Source of the DNA: an uncultured Pelagibacteraceae bacterium
GTDB taxonomy: Bacteria > Pseudomonadota > Alphaproteobacteria > Pelagibacterales > Pelagibacteraceae
Assembly (NCBI GenBank): GCA_902566925.1
Contig: CACFKO010000005.1
Location: forward strand, 1-64,000
Length of the DNA stretch: 64,000 nt
Direction of reading: 5' to 3'
Notes under the pieces: model-generated
Database searches by the model: none
What the model saw: the letters and a program-made list of their open reading frames with translations, nothing else
Told to the model about the DNA's origin: nothing
Program-made: the position numbers and the translations under genes
Part shown: positions 1 to 7,983 of the stretch, in pieces
Numbering within the stretch: position 1 is the stretch's first letter
How the letters are laid out: each line of letters begins with the position of its first letter

Positions 1-2
1 TT

Positions 3-1226
3 CGTTCACCAGAACGACGCGTCGTTAAGGTTGATGTTGGTCAAATTCCACCAAACGAAGTGGAACAGTATATGCAGAAAGTTATTACGAGTATGAAACG
101 TAACTCGGTTGTTGACGATCAAACCGGTCGAGTTGATTTGCGATACAACCCACTTTCAGTTGAAGAAGATTATTACATTCCTGTTCGTGGAGATTCTAAA
201 ACAGAGATTTCATCTCTACCCGGCGGCACATTCACAGGCGACATTGACGACGTTAGGTATCTCAGAGATAAACTATTCTCAGCACTTAAGATCCCAGCAT
301 CGTATCTAACCAACGCCGAAGGTGCTGAAGAAGACAAGACCACACTGGCTCAGAAAGATATTCGTTTCGCAAGAACCATTCAGCGTCTGCAAAGAGCAGT
401 TGTATCAGAGTTGGAAAAGGTTGGTATTATTCACCTTTACACACTTGGCTTCAGAGATGAAGATCTTCTCAGTTTTGAGCTTGCACTCAATAACCCATCC
501 AAGATTTCGGAACTCCAAGAGTTAGAACACTGGGACAAAAAGTTCTCTGTTGCAGGAGCAGCCACCGAAGGATTCTTTTCTCGTCGTTGGGTCGCAGAGC
601 ATCTTTTCAATATGTCCCACGAAGAGTTTGAAAGAAACCAAAGAGAAATCTTCTACGATCGTAAATTTGATGCTTCGCTTGCTGCCGTTGCAGAAGCAAT
701 GCAAGAAGAGGCAGCAGGAGCAGGTCTTGGTGATCTTGGAGGAGATGAAGGTCTTGGAGACCTTGGCGATGACCTCGGTGGTGATCTTGGTGATGACCTT
801 GGCGGCGATCTTGGGGGAGATGAGCCCGCAGCCGAAGAGCCGGCCGAGCCTGAGATTGGTGATGACCCCCTCTTAGCCGCCCCCGGCCGAAGAGAAGATG
901 ATGGCTATACCACCCCCGGATCAAAAGGCAAAGTTTATCATCCTGTTAAGAAGGGACGCGACAACAGAGCAAAAGGTGCTATGAAGCGTCACCGTTCATC
1001 TGTGGCAGGCACAAATATGGATCCTCGCAAGACTTTCCCCGGTAAGAGTGGTTATGGAGGCTTAGATTCCTTAGCCAAGGGGATGTTTGAATCAAAAGAA
1101 ACTAATTATGATAACGGCTTTACACTGGAAGAAGCAAAGATACACGACATCAACTGGGAAGTCAAAAGTCTAATAGAAAGTTTAGGAAACGCAACGGAGA
1201 TCAGCAATGAAACTAAAGCACAATAA
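3..1226 (+). CDS. 20: Portal vertex protein, gp20-like (5' truncated)
   Basis: This is the C-terminal part of the T4-type portal, the dodecameric head vertex through which DNA is packaged and to which the neck attaches. The reading frame is open from the first complete codon, and its first residues (RSPERRVVKVDVG, then LPPNE-like and EQYMQKV) match the conserved centre of gp20. The LPGG motif (about residue 73 after the window edge) and the helix after it are also typical. The gene starts upstream of the window. After about residue 230 there is a low-complexity Gly-Asp-Leu stretch, followed by a basic tail unlike T4 gp20. It overlaps the next gene by 20 bases. Confidence 0.9.
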   Translation, partial: RSPERRVVKVDVGQIPPNEVEQYMQKVITSMKRNSVVDDQTGRVDLRYNPLSVEEDYYIPVRGDSKTEISSLPGGTFTGDIDDVRYLRDKLFSALKIPASYLTNAEGAEEDKTTLAQKDIRFARTIQRLQRAVVSELEKVGIIHLYTLGFRDEDLLSFELALNNPSKISELQELEHWDKKFSVAGAATEGFFSRRWVAEHLFNMSHEEFERNQREIFYDRKFDASLAAVAEAMQEEAAGAGLGDLGGDEGLGDLGDDLGGDLGDDLGGDLGGDEPAAEEPAEPEIGDDPLLAAPGRREDDGYTTPGSKGKVYHPVKKGRDNRAKGAMKRHRSSVAGTNMDPRKTFPGKSGYGGLDSLAKGMFESKETNYDNGFTLEEAKIHDINWEVKSLIESLGNATEISNETKAQ

Positions 1227-2034
1227 AAAGAGAAATACTGCTTTTCTTTATGAAGCACTTGTTAAGGAATTAACAAAAGCAATTGTCAATAAAGATATAG
1301 AAAAGAAAAATACTCTGGTTTCTATGCTAAAAGAAAACTTTTCTACTGGCAAGGTTTTACAAAAAGAATTAGAACTTATTAAAACTTTGTCCGAGACAAA
1401 GAAAGTAGATATGTTCACAGCGGAGCGTTTACTATCAGAATCCGTTTCACGATATTCTAAACTAGACACAGACGAGATTTTTGAGGCACAGTCAAAACTT
1501 ATTGAAAACATCAACAAGAACTTTGGCAAGGAAGTTTACAGTAACTTTGTTCCAAACTATAAGCATCTTGCTACTATCTGGCAGTTGTTTACTCAAAACA
1601 CTTCTGTTAAAGAAAAAGTGCTTTTAGAAAAGGCTTTGGTTTTTTCTATGACTGCAAAAGGCAAAGAGTCAGTTAAGGCAAAGCAGATGCCTCACGTTGA
1701 TAAATTAGTATTTAAAACTGTTATTGAAAACTTTAACAAGTCATACGACGGTGAACTCCTATCGGAGCAAAAAGAATTACTAAACAATTATATTGTTTCT
1801 TTTGGCGCTAATGAAGTTGAGTTTAAAGTTTATTTAAACGAAGAGTTAGGTAGACTGAAAGAAGAAGTGTCCTTGCTGAAAGAAAAAGAAGTGATGCTTG
1901 AAAATAAAGATCTCGCCAACAAGCTGGATGACGTTAGGGCAGCACTCGATAAATTGCAAACCAAAAAGATTAACCCTGCGATGCTAGAAAGAGTTATGCA
2001 GGTACAGAAGCTTGTAAAGGAATGCGCTGAATAA
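1207..2034 (+). CDS. Unknown protein in prohead-core position
   Basis: I do not recognise the family. The 275-residue product is Lys/Glu-rich and predicted to be nearly all helical. It has a basic start (MKLKHNKKRN) and a probable coiled coil near residues 205-255. It lies between the portal and the gp21-like protease, where T4 carries the small prohead core genes 67 and 68, so a role in head assembly is a positional inference. The start follows a CGGAG ribosome binding site inside the portal gene. It ends in TAATG, coupling it to the next gene. Confidence 0.75.
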   Translation: MKLKHNKKRNTAFLYEALVKELTKAIVNKDIEKKNTLVSMLKENFSTGKVLQKELELIKTLSETKKVDMFTAERLLSESVSRYSKLDTDEIFEAQSKLIENINKNFGKEVYSNFVPNYKHLATIWQLFTQNTSVKEKVLLEKALVFSMTAKGKESVKAKQMPHVDKLVFKTVIENFNKSYDGELLSEQKELLNNYIVSFGANEVEFKVYLNEELGRLKEEVSLLKEKEVMLENKDLANKLDDVRAALDKLQTKKINPAMLERVMQVQKLVKECAE

Positions 2035-2579
2035 TGGCCATCAAAATCACCGTTGGTTCCAAACAACCACCAGAACCCCCGAAGCCAGACCCGATAGCAG
2101 AAGTTGAACTTCAAATAAGAAGAACTGCTAATGGTGATTATTTTATTTCTGATCACGCTGATATAGATATCATCGTTATGAAGAGTAAGAATAAAGTTTT
2201 GGCAATTGCAAAAGATATTATGTCTGAGATGGTATACGGCGCTCAAGATAGGTTGTTTTCCTTTCTAGTAAAGAAGGGTCTTGTATCCCCTGATTCTGTG
2301 CAAGGTGGCTCGGTCTATGGTTCAATGGAAGGCCAATTGCTGCCGTCCGATGAGCTAAACGTTATCAATATGACTATTCTTAATATTGCAAAGTATATTG
2401 ACGAAGAGCGTCCATACTTTGAGTTTGTTGAAAAGTTTGACGAAATGGAAACAGAGTATTTTACAGAGCCAGACGAAGAGGACTCAACTGAGCTTGGTGA
2501 AATTCCACAAGAAGTTGAAAAGGGGACCATTCGCCCCGGCTATACTTATGGCCCATACTGGCAATCTTACACTTACTAG
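2034..2579 (+). CDS. Unknown acidic protein, head module
   Basis: The family is not recognised. The 181-residue product begins with a Pro-rich segment (KQPPEPPKPDP). A compact central part follows, and then an acidic C-terminal third rich in Glu and Asp. Its ATG overlaps the stop codon of the preceding gene (TAATG), so the two are probably translated together. Its position between portal and prohead protease suggests a head-assembly or prohead-core role, but no motif supports a specific function. Confidence 0.7.
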   Translation: MAIKITVGSKQPPEPPKPDPIAEVELQIRRTANGDYFISDHADIDIIVMKSKNKVLAIAKDIMSEMVYGAQDRLFSFLVKKGLVSPDSVQGGSVYGSMEGQLLPSDELNVINMTILNIAKYIDEERPYFEFVEKFDEMETEYFTEPDEEDSTELGEIPQEVEKGTIRPGYTYGPYWQSYTY

Positions 2580-2587
2580 AGGTTATA

Positions 2588-2893
2588 ATGGACTTATTGT
2601 GGTTTGCGCTCGCTTGCTACGGCTTGACTTATCTTGTCGTGTATGCGAGCATTTTTAATAGAATCCGACCAAGCAAAGAATGGCTTGGTGGTTTTGGCAA
2701 GTTATTTAACTGCACTTTGTGCTTTGGCTTCCACGCAGGCTGGTTTTTGTTTGTCATAAACCGTTGGACAGAACTATTTACTTTTGACTACACTATTGCA
2801 AACTTTTTTATTTGTGGTTGGGTAGGCGCTGGAGTTTCTTACATTCTTTCAATGATTGTTGGTGACGAAGGTATCCGGGTAACAAAGGAGTGA
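2588..2893 (+). CDS. Small inner-membrane protein, DUF1360-like
   Basis: The 101-residue product has about three hydrophobic segments (residues 2-20, 45-62 and 68-95). Between the first two is a CTLCFGFHAGW motif. A Cys-x-x-Cys in that place, followed by a short aromatic stretch and a membrane helix, resembles the DUF1360 family of small membrane proteins; this is a resemblance by eye. It starts after an AGAGG site. A membrane protein inside a head cluster is odd, but similar ones occur in other marine T4-type phages. The ACTATTTA 8-mer also occurs inside it at 2773-2780. Confidence 0.65.
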   Translation: MDLLWFALACYGLTYLVVYASIFNRIRPSKEWLGGFGKLFNCTLCFGFHAGWFLFVINRWTELFTFDYTIANFFICGWVGAGVSYILSMIVGDEGIRVTKE

Positions 2894-2896
2894 ACA

Positions 2897-2947
2897 ATGC
2901 GACGTAGAAACATACCAGAGGTTCGACGCTGCTGTAGCGGCTCTTAA
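2897..2947 (+). CDS. Possible 16-residue leader peptide
   Basis: A very short frame (M-R-R-R-N-I-P-E-V-R-R-C-C-S-G-S) follows a good AAAGGAG site that overlaps the stop codon of the gene before it. It ends just before a GC-rich hairpin and the gp21-like protease start. Five of the 16 residues are Arg and two are Cys. It may be a translated leader or only a spacer. Its strong ribosome binding site is the main argument for translation. Confidence 0.35.
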   Translation: MRRRNIPEVRRCCSGS

Positions 2948-2951
2948 CTCG

Positions 2952-2968
2952 GGCGGGTTGCGCCCGCC
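2952..2968 (+). other. GC-rich hairpin before protease gene
   Basis: GGCGGG and CCCGCC form a perfect six-pair stem around a TTGCG loop. No T-run follows, so it does not look like an intrinsic terminator. It could stabilise or process the mRNA between the leader frame and the protease gene. Confidence 0.5.
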
Positions 2969-2988
2969 AACGTCAATTGGAGATAACT

Positions 2989-3603
2989 ATGGGAAAATCA
3001 CTTTTACGAGAATACTATGCACTTTGTGATGGCGGTGTCTGTCAAGACATGCTGACCGAAGATGAAAAGAAGCTGATGGCCGCTGGCAAGAAGTTTTATA
3101 TGACTGGTTGTATGCAGAAATTTGATACACCAAACGGCAACGGTCGCGTTTATTCCAAAGAGATCCTCCAACGTGAAGTAGAAAACTATTGGAAACTTGT
3201 CAAGGAGCGCAGAGCACTTGGTGAGTTAGATCATCCTGATGATTCAGTTATTAACTTAAAGAATGCATCTCACCTTGTAACAGATATGTGGTGGGATGGT
3301 CCTGCTCTAATGGGCAAAGTTGAGGTCCTTGATACGCCATCAGGTAATATTTTAAAACAACTGGCTAACTCTGGTGTCACGCTTGGTATCTCGTCCCGTG
3401 GCCTTGGGTCAGTCAGGGAAGTCCGAGGACAAACTATGGTCGAGGACGATTTTCAACTTATCTGCTTTGATTTTGTTTCTGAACCATCTACTCCCGGTGC
3501 ATTTATGCACTCTGATAAGAAAATGCGTGAACACAAAGAACCAAACATTTTTACAAAAGCAGATAAGATAAACAGAATCTTAAATGACATTTTGAGAGAT
3601 TGA
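2989..3603 (+). CDS. 21: Prohead core protease, gp21-like
   Basis: This is the T4-type maturation protease (peptidase family S80). It cleaves scaffold and capsid precursors after L/I-x-E inside the prohead. The 204-residue product carries the GELDHP motif with the probable catalytic His82 and the GISSRGLGSV motif with the probable nucleophile Ser (135 or 136). Both are hallmarks of the family, and the length matches T4 gp21. I place the start at the ATG after TTGGAG rather than at the TTG four codons upstream. The next genes supply its likely substrates, the scaffold and capsid. Confidence 0.9.
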   Translation: MGKSLLREYYALCDGGVCQDMLTEDEKKLMAAGKKFYMTGCMQKFDTPNGNGRVYSKEILQREVENYWKLVKERRALGELDHPDDSVINLKNASHLVTDMWWDGPALMGKVEVLDTPSGNILKQLANSGVTLGISSRGLGSVREVRGQTMVEDDFQLICFDFVSEPSTPGAFMHSDKKMREHKEPNIFTKADKINRILNDILRD

Positions 3604-3604
3604 G

Positions 3605-4033
3605 ATGAAAAGAACAGAACTTAAAAAAATAATTAAGCCATTAGTAAAAGAGTGTGTCCAAGAGACTATTCTGAACGATGGACTTCTGTCTAATATAGTA
3701 TCAGAAGTCATGCAGGGAATGGGAAACCAGTTCCTCGTAGAAAATAAAGAACAGGTTGTTCCCACAATGTCTAATGAAAACAGTGTCCAAATGGAACAGT
3801 TAAAAGAAAGGCAAAACGAAACAAGAAAGCGTTTACTTGATGAAATAGGCAAAGATGCTTACAACGGAGTTGATCTTTTTGAAGGTACAACGCCTATTAG
3901 AGATAGTGGGCGCCCAAATGCAATGGGTCAGGCAAATCCCATGTCTGGCCAAGATCCCGAAGACCCCGGTGTTGATATTTCAGCTATTGTTGCTTTAGGT
4001 GGTAAAAACTGGAAGGCTTTAGCTAATAACTAA
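3605..4033 (+). CDS. Unknown head-region protein
   Basis: The 142-residue product is unrecognised. Its first 30 residues form a basic-amphipathic helix (MKRTELKKIIKPLVKE) resembling in style the N-terminus of the two genes at the end of this window. The rest is hydrophilic, with a Gly/Pro/Asn-rich C-terminal third. It sits directly behind the prohead protease. An internal head protein is possible, with the N-terminal helix acting as a capsid-targeting segment, but this is speculation. Confidence 0.7.
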   Translation: MKRTELKKIIKPLVKECVQETILNDGLLSNIVSEVMQGMGNQFLVENKEQVVPTMSNENSVQMEQLKERQNETRKRLLDEIGKDAYNGVDLFEGTTPIRDSGRPNAMGQANPMSGQDPEDPGVDISAIVALGGKNWKALANN

Positions 4034-4040
4034 CTATTTA
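4033..4040 (+). promoter_or_regulatory. Late-type motif ACTATTTA
   Basis: One of ten intergenic copies of ACTATTTA, here followed by AAGG. It ends 19 bases before the start at 4060. It is interpreted as a late promoter element by recurrence and position only. Confidence 0.55.
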
Positions 4041-4059
4041 AAGGAAGAGAGGAAAAACA

Positions 4060-4521
4060 ATGGCAACATTACCAAAGGATGCACAATCTCAAATATTCGG
4101 CGGCTCTTATGGCGTTGGATTCAATAACGTTGGAAGCTATCAGGCAAGCGCAAAGCCCTATATTAAATCAGAATTAGTTGTGCCTGCATCCTCTAGTGAT
4201 GCATCCACAGCCTTAGAAGTAAGCTTTCCAAAAGTAACAAAATTTATTACTGTCAGAAATGATGGAACTTCCTCTGAGGAAATCCGTCTTGCCTTTGCAT
4301 CTGGTGGGCTCGGTGTTAATAAGGCCGGGAACACATCTGGCAACAATTATATCAAGATTGCACAATCAGCGTCGTTTTCAGCAGATTTTAGAGTTACAAA
4401 ATTATATCTCATGTCTGAAGATGCACACACACCAAATGCAACTGTTATTGCTGGTTTGACACAAATAGATGACGCTCGCCTACCAAACTCTTGGAAAGGC
4501 GACGAAGGCGTCGGTGATTAA
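4060..4521 (+). CDS. Probable virion protein, unknown
   Basis: The 153-residue product is rich in Ser, Ala, Thr and Val, with alternating hydrophobic residues that suggest beta structure. It lacks any catalytic motif. It follows an ACTATTTA motif and a GGAAGAGAGG site, and lies among head genes, so a capsid-surface or internal structural protein is likely. I recognise no family. The composition (small and neutral, with Gly-Asn loops) would fit a head decoration protein, but this is inference. Confidence 0.7.
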   Translation: MATLPKDAQSQIFGGSYGVGFNNVGSYQASAKPYIKSELVVPASSSDASTALEVSFPKVTKFITVRNDGTSSEEIRLAFASGGLGVNKAGNTSGNNYIKIAQSASFSADFRVTKLYLMSEDAHTPNATVIAGLTQIDDARLPNSWKGDEGVGD

Positions 4522-4537
4522 TAAATTAAGAGGAATA

Positions 4538-4813
4538 ATGAGTTACCACAATAGAAGGAACAACCGGGGACGTAATCCAAGAAAGTTTTATCACAAGACA
4601 AAACACCCGGCCCACGTTGTCACCTACGCCAAAGAAGGCGAGCACCCTGAACGCACTATAAAGCGATTTCTTAAGAAGTGTAAAAAAGAAAAAGTCATAG
4701 AGCAAGTAAGAAAATACGACTATTATGAAAAGCCGTCTGTTAAGCGAAAACGAGCTAGAGCCCGCCGTCAAGCGGTTCTAAAAAAGCTAAATGAGCAAAA
4801 CAAGAAGACATAA
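4538..4813 (+). CDS. rpsU: Phage-encoded ribosomal protein bS21
   Basis: Residues 36-85 match the small-subunit protein bS21. They include an ERTIKRFLKKC helix, then a YYEKPSVKRKRAR segment equivalent to the FYEKPTxxRKRA signature of bacterial bS21, then a basic helical tail. bS21 sits near the anti-Shine-Dalgarno end of 16S rRNA and promotes initiation. The 91-residue product has about 35 extra basic residues in front (RRNNRGRNPRKF), longer than the usual 70-residue protein. The start is the ATG behind AAGAGG. It lies in the head cluster between a virion gene and the scaffold gene, so it is probably expressed late. Phage bS21 genes are known from metagenomic phages. Confidence 0.88.
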   Translation: MSYHNRRNNRGRNPRKFYHKTKHPAHVVTYAKEGEHPERTIKRFLKKCKKEKVIEQVRKYDYYEKPSVKRKRARARRQAVLKKLNEQNKKT

Positions 4814-4834
4814 AGGTTTTTCTGTAATTAGGGT

Positions 4835-4842
4835 ACTATTTA
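4835..4842 (+). promoter_or_regulatory. Late-type motif ACTATTTA
   Basis: The motif is extended to TACTATTTATTTA. It ends 40 bases before the scaffold gene start. Confidence 0.55.
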
Positions 4843-4882
4843 TTTATGACAAAATAAGTGTTTCTAACACGAGGATTTAAGC

Positions 4883-5842
4883 ATGCCAACACTCCTAGAA
4901 CAAGCTATTATTGATGCACAAGAACTCAGAGACGCCGCGTTAAAGAACGCCGAGTCCACTATTCTAGAAAAGTACAACAACGAAGTGAAGAATGTTGTTG
5001 AAACTCTCTTGGAGCAGGAAGAGGAAATGGTGGGAGCTATGGAAGAGCCCGCTTTCGCTGCTGCCGAAGAAGAGGAGATGTGCCCGTGTCCCGATAAAGA
5101 GGAGGAAGAAGTAGTGACTTTTAGTTTAGACGATCTTAAAAAGATGGCTGATGAGTTAGAGGGTGAGCCTGAAAGCCAAGAAGATCTTATGACTGATCTT
5201 GGAATGGAACCCGAAGAAGAGGAAGAAACTCTTCCCCTCCAAGAAGAACTTGAGTTGGTTGAGGAAGAAGTTGAGCTTGACGAGGCAACAATCAAAGAAC
5301 TAGTTGAGGAGCTGGTTGTTGATGTTATGCCTGTTAAAACCGGCTGGCTTGCAACCCCTCAAGGTGAAATGCAGTACGCAGAAGAATTAGAATTGGCTAG
5401 ATTGGCTGGAACCGAGGCCCAAGAGCAAATGAAAGCTCTTAAGGATGCCCACGACCGTCTAACCATTACAAATGAATCTTTGACAAGCGACAATAAGAAG
5501 CTTGTTGAGGGCATCTTAGCATTGAAAGAGAAGGTTGAAGAAACCCTCTTGGAAAATGCGAAACTTCTCTATATGAATCAGGCATTGAATAGTGCCTCCC
5601 TGAATGAGCGACAAAAGTCAAACGTTGTCGAGTCTATTCGCAAGGCTGATTCTGTTGAAGAGGCGAAGGTAATATTTGAGACCCTTCAAAGCGCAGCGGG
5701 TTCTTCTAGTAATAGAAAACCAAAATCGTTGAGCGAAGCAATCAGTAGACCTTCATCGACATTGCCAAGACGAAGAAAAGAAAGAGCGCAAGGGGATTCC
5801 ATTGCGAAGGATCGATTCCAAAGATTGGCAGGACTTAAATGA
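4883..5842 (+). CDS. 22: Prohead core scaffold, gp22-like
   Basis: This is the major internal scaffold of the prohead, which is degraded by the gp21 protease during maturation. The 319-residue product has a very acidic, Glu-rich first half with many L-x-E sequences that can serve as protease sites. A long helical second half (about residues 150-250) follows, and then a basic C-terminus ending in RFQRLAGLK, a typical gp22 ending. The segment ESIRKADSVEEAKVIFE is conserved in the family. It is directly followed by the capsid gene, as in T4. Confidence 0.88.
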   Translation: MPTLLEQAIIDAQELRDAALKNAESTILEKYNNEVKNVVETLLEQEEEMVGAMEEPAFAAAEEEEMCPCPDKEEEEVVTFSLDDLKKMADELEGEPESQEDLMTDLGMEPEEEEETLPLQEELELVEEEVELDEATIKELVEELVVDVMPVKTGWLATPQGEMQYAEELELARLAGTEAQEQMKALKDAHDRLTITNESLTSDNKKLVEGILALKEKVEETLLENAKLLYMNQALNSASLNERQKSNVVESIRKADSVEEAKVIFETLQSAAGSSSNRKPKSLSEAISRPSSTLPRRRKERAQGDSIAKDRFQRLAGLK

Positions 5843-5882
5843 CAGAATAATCCAATTAATTTAATAAAAGGAGGTGATTAAA

Positions 5883-7679
5883 ATGTCAGTATTAAATAAA
5901 CTAACTGAAGGAATCGTGAATCGCGATCTCCGTCAGGAAGGCGATGCTCTTATCTCCAAGTGGGAAAAGACCGGACTTCTTGAAGGCCTCAATAATGATG
6001 TCTCCAGAAACGGTATGGCTCGTCTCCTTGAAAACCAAGCCAAGCAGCTTCTGAAAGAGGCTTCTTCTATGGCAGCAGGCGATGTGGAAGGTTTTGCTTC
6101 CGTCGCTTTCCCGCTCGTTCGCCGCGTGTTCGGTGGTCTTTTGGCCAACGATCTCGTCAGCGTTCAGCCGATGAGTCTCCCAAGTGGGCTTATCTTCTTC
6201 CTCGACTTTACTTACGAGAACGGTAAACTTGGCCTCGGCGCTGCTGAGTCTGTTTACGGTGGTGGTAAGGTTGCTAGCGGCATCCAAACGGGTGTCACAG
6301 ACATCACTGAAGAGGGTGGTGGTTTCTACAACTTGCAAAGCGGCTATTCTGCCCCAACAGCATCAGTTTCCGTTTCGGTCACTGCTCGCGCATCTGGAAC
6401 TGTTGGTGTGGGTGGAGTCTTTGAGTTTGGGAAGTCGGTGGCACCTGCCGGTGCGAACGGCGCTGCATATCAGCTAGCTAACATCTTGAGATTTGATCCA
6501 GATCTTGTTTCTGGTTCTAACGTCTGTATTGCTACTGCTCCATTGACCACATTCACAAACGCTCAACTCAATGAAGACGACTTTGTTGATATTGCGTTGC
6601 TTGATGAGGCAATCGGTACCGCTGTTGCACCAGCCATTGAGGACGGTCGTATTGTTCGTCGTCTCACACAGGTTGACCCAACTGATGCTACAAGAGTTCT
6701 TTTTGTTCTTAATGCATCTGGCTCCGAAACCCGCGAGAAACTAGCAGATGCTGCTGGAACTGTTGATAAGGCTCTAATCCCTATCGTCGATAACTTTGAT
6801 CCGGGCGGCGCCATTGGTGCTGTTGTTGGTAACGACACTTGGGGTCTTGAAGAGCCTGCGTTTGGCACTGGAAACGGTAGCGGCGCAAACACAGCCACCA
6901 AGAATGAGATCCCCGAGATCGACATCAAGGTGGACAGTATCGCTGTCACGGCCCAGACCCGTAAGCTCAAGGCCAAGTGGTCACCAGAGCTTGGTCAGGA
7001 TTTGAACGCATACCACAACCTCGATGCTGAGGTTGAGCTAACCAGTGTTCTCTCTGAGCAAATTGCTCTTGAGATCGACCGTGAGATCGTCAACGATCTT
7101 ATCCAAGGTGCGACTGCTGGTAAGTTCTACTGGTCACGTTCACCCGGTCTTTTCGTGAACCGCACAACTGGTGCAGAGATTGGCGCTTCGGCTGCTGCTC
7201 CTGACTTCACTGGTACGGTTTCCGAGTGGTACGAGACTCTCATCGAGACTATCAATGATGTCTCGGCACAGATCCACCGCAAGACTCTGCGGGGTGGAGC
7301 TAACTTCTTGGTGACCTCGCCTGAAGTTGCAAACATCCTTGAGTTCACTGCTGGTTTCCGTGCAAGTGTCACTGCTGATGCTGATCGTGGTACCGCTGGT
7401 GCTGTGAACGTTGGTTCAATCTCCAAGAAGTTCGACGTGTACGTCGATCCTTACTTCCCACGGAACGTCGTTCTCGTCGGCCGTAAGGGTGGTAGCTTCC
7501 TTGAGTCGGGCTATGTTTACGCTCCGTATGTGCCCCTGCAAGTCACGCCGACTATCTTCGGTACCGAGGACTTCATCCCCCGCAAGGGCGTGATGACTCG
7601 CTACGCGAAGAAGATGGTCCGTCCTGATATGTACGGTCTGGTCATTTGTCGCGGCCTTCTCGGTGAGTCTGGCGCTTAA
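5883..7679 (+). CDS. 23: Major capsid protein, gp23-like
   Basis: This is the main shell protein of the T4-type head (HK97 fold). The 598-residue product has the conserved gp23 region starting near residue 68 (VEGFASVAFPLVRRVF, then the LPSGLIFFLD strand). An L-K-E site at residues 57-59 fits cleavage by the gp21-like protease and would remove a 59-residue propeptide, close to the 65 residues removed in T4. I choose the ATG at 5883 behind the very strong AAAGGAGGTG site rather than the GTG that is part of that site. A perfect terminator follows. Confidence 0.95.
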   Translation: MSVLNKLTEGIVNRDLRQEGDALISKWEKTGLLEGLNNDVSRNGMARLLENQAKQLLKEASSMAAGDVEGFASVAFPLVRRVFGGLLANDLVSVQPMSLPSGLIFFLDFTYENGKLGLGAAESVYGGGKVASGIQTGVTDITEEGGGFYNLQSGYSAPTASVSVSVTARASGTVGVGGVFEFGKSVAPAGANGAAYQLANILRFDPDLVSGSNVCIATAPLTTFTNAQLNEDDFVDIALLDEAIGTAVAPAIEDGRIVRRLTQVDPTDATRVLFVLNASGSETREKLADAAGTVDKALIPIVDNFDPGGAIGAVVGNDTWGLEEPAFGTGNGSGANTATKNEIPEIDIKVDSIAVTAQTRKLKAKWSPELGQDLNAYHNLDAEVELTSVLSEQIALEIDREIVNDLIQGATAGKFYWSRSPGLFVNRTTGAEIGASAAAPDFTGTVSEWYETLIETINDVSAQIHRKTLRGGANFLVTSPEVANILEFTAGFRASVTADADRGTAGAVNVGSISKKFDVYVDPYFPRNVVLVGRKGGSFLESGYVYAPYVPLQVTPTIFGTEDFIPRKGVMTRYAKKMVRPDMYGLVICRGLLGESGA

Positions 7680-7706
7680 TAGTTAGCCAGTCTTTCTAAG
7701 ACTATA

Positions 7707-7735
7707 CCCCGCTATCTTCGGATAGCGGGGTTTTT
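7707..7735 (+). terminator. Intrinsic terminator after capsid gene
   Basis: CCCCGCTATC and GATAGCGGGG form a perfect ten-pair stem closed by a stable TTCG tetraloop and followed by TTTTT. It is the strongest terminator in the window and ends the capsid transcript. Confidence 0.93.
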
Positions 7736-7747
7736 GTTTATGTGCAA

Positions 7748-7755
7748 ACTATTTA
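7748..7755 (+). promoter_or_regulatory. Late-type motif ACTATTTA
   Basis: The motif lies just after the capsid terminator and ends 19 bases before the start at 7775. Its position restarts transcription for the neck and tail genes. Confidence 0.58.
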
Positions 7756-7774
7756 TTATCAGGAGGAATGTAAA

Positions 7775-7969
7775 ATGAACATTCGTAAAAGAAAGTGGCT
7801 TAAAGCCCAAGCAAAAAAGAAAGCCGAAGCATCCCAGCCGGTCGCCCCAGCCCCAGCCCCAGCCCCAGTTGTAACACCGGCACCAGTTAAGGCCCCAACG
7901 CCGGCTAAAAAGGCCAAAGTTGTAAAAGCTACAAAAACTAAAAAAGCTACAAATAAAACCATTAAGTAG
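7775..7969 (+). CDS. Small Lys/Ala/Pro-rich basic protein
   Basis: The 64-residue product begins with MNIRKRKWLKAQAKKK. An Ala-Pro repeat (APAPAPAP) follows, and then a Lys-Ala-Thr tail, a composition like the tail of histone H1. It probably binds DNA or another polyanion and might be packaged in the head, but no fold is evident. The ATG at 7775 follows CAGGAGG with good spacing and is preferred to the GTG at 7742. It is the first gene after the capsid terminator and late-type motif. Confidence 0.75.
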   Translation: MNIRKRKWLKAQAKKKAEASQPVAPAPAPAPVVTPAPVKAPTPAKKAKVVKATKTKKATNKTIK

Positions 7970-7983
7970 AGAGGGAACTTTAA

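Noticed and set aside
2905..2945. GGTTCGA near 2920 looks like the T-arm of a tRNA.
   Set aside because: No acceptor stem or anticodon arm can be paired around it, and the region fits better as a short frame plus hairpin.
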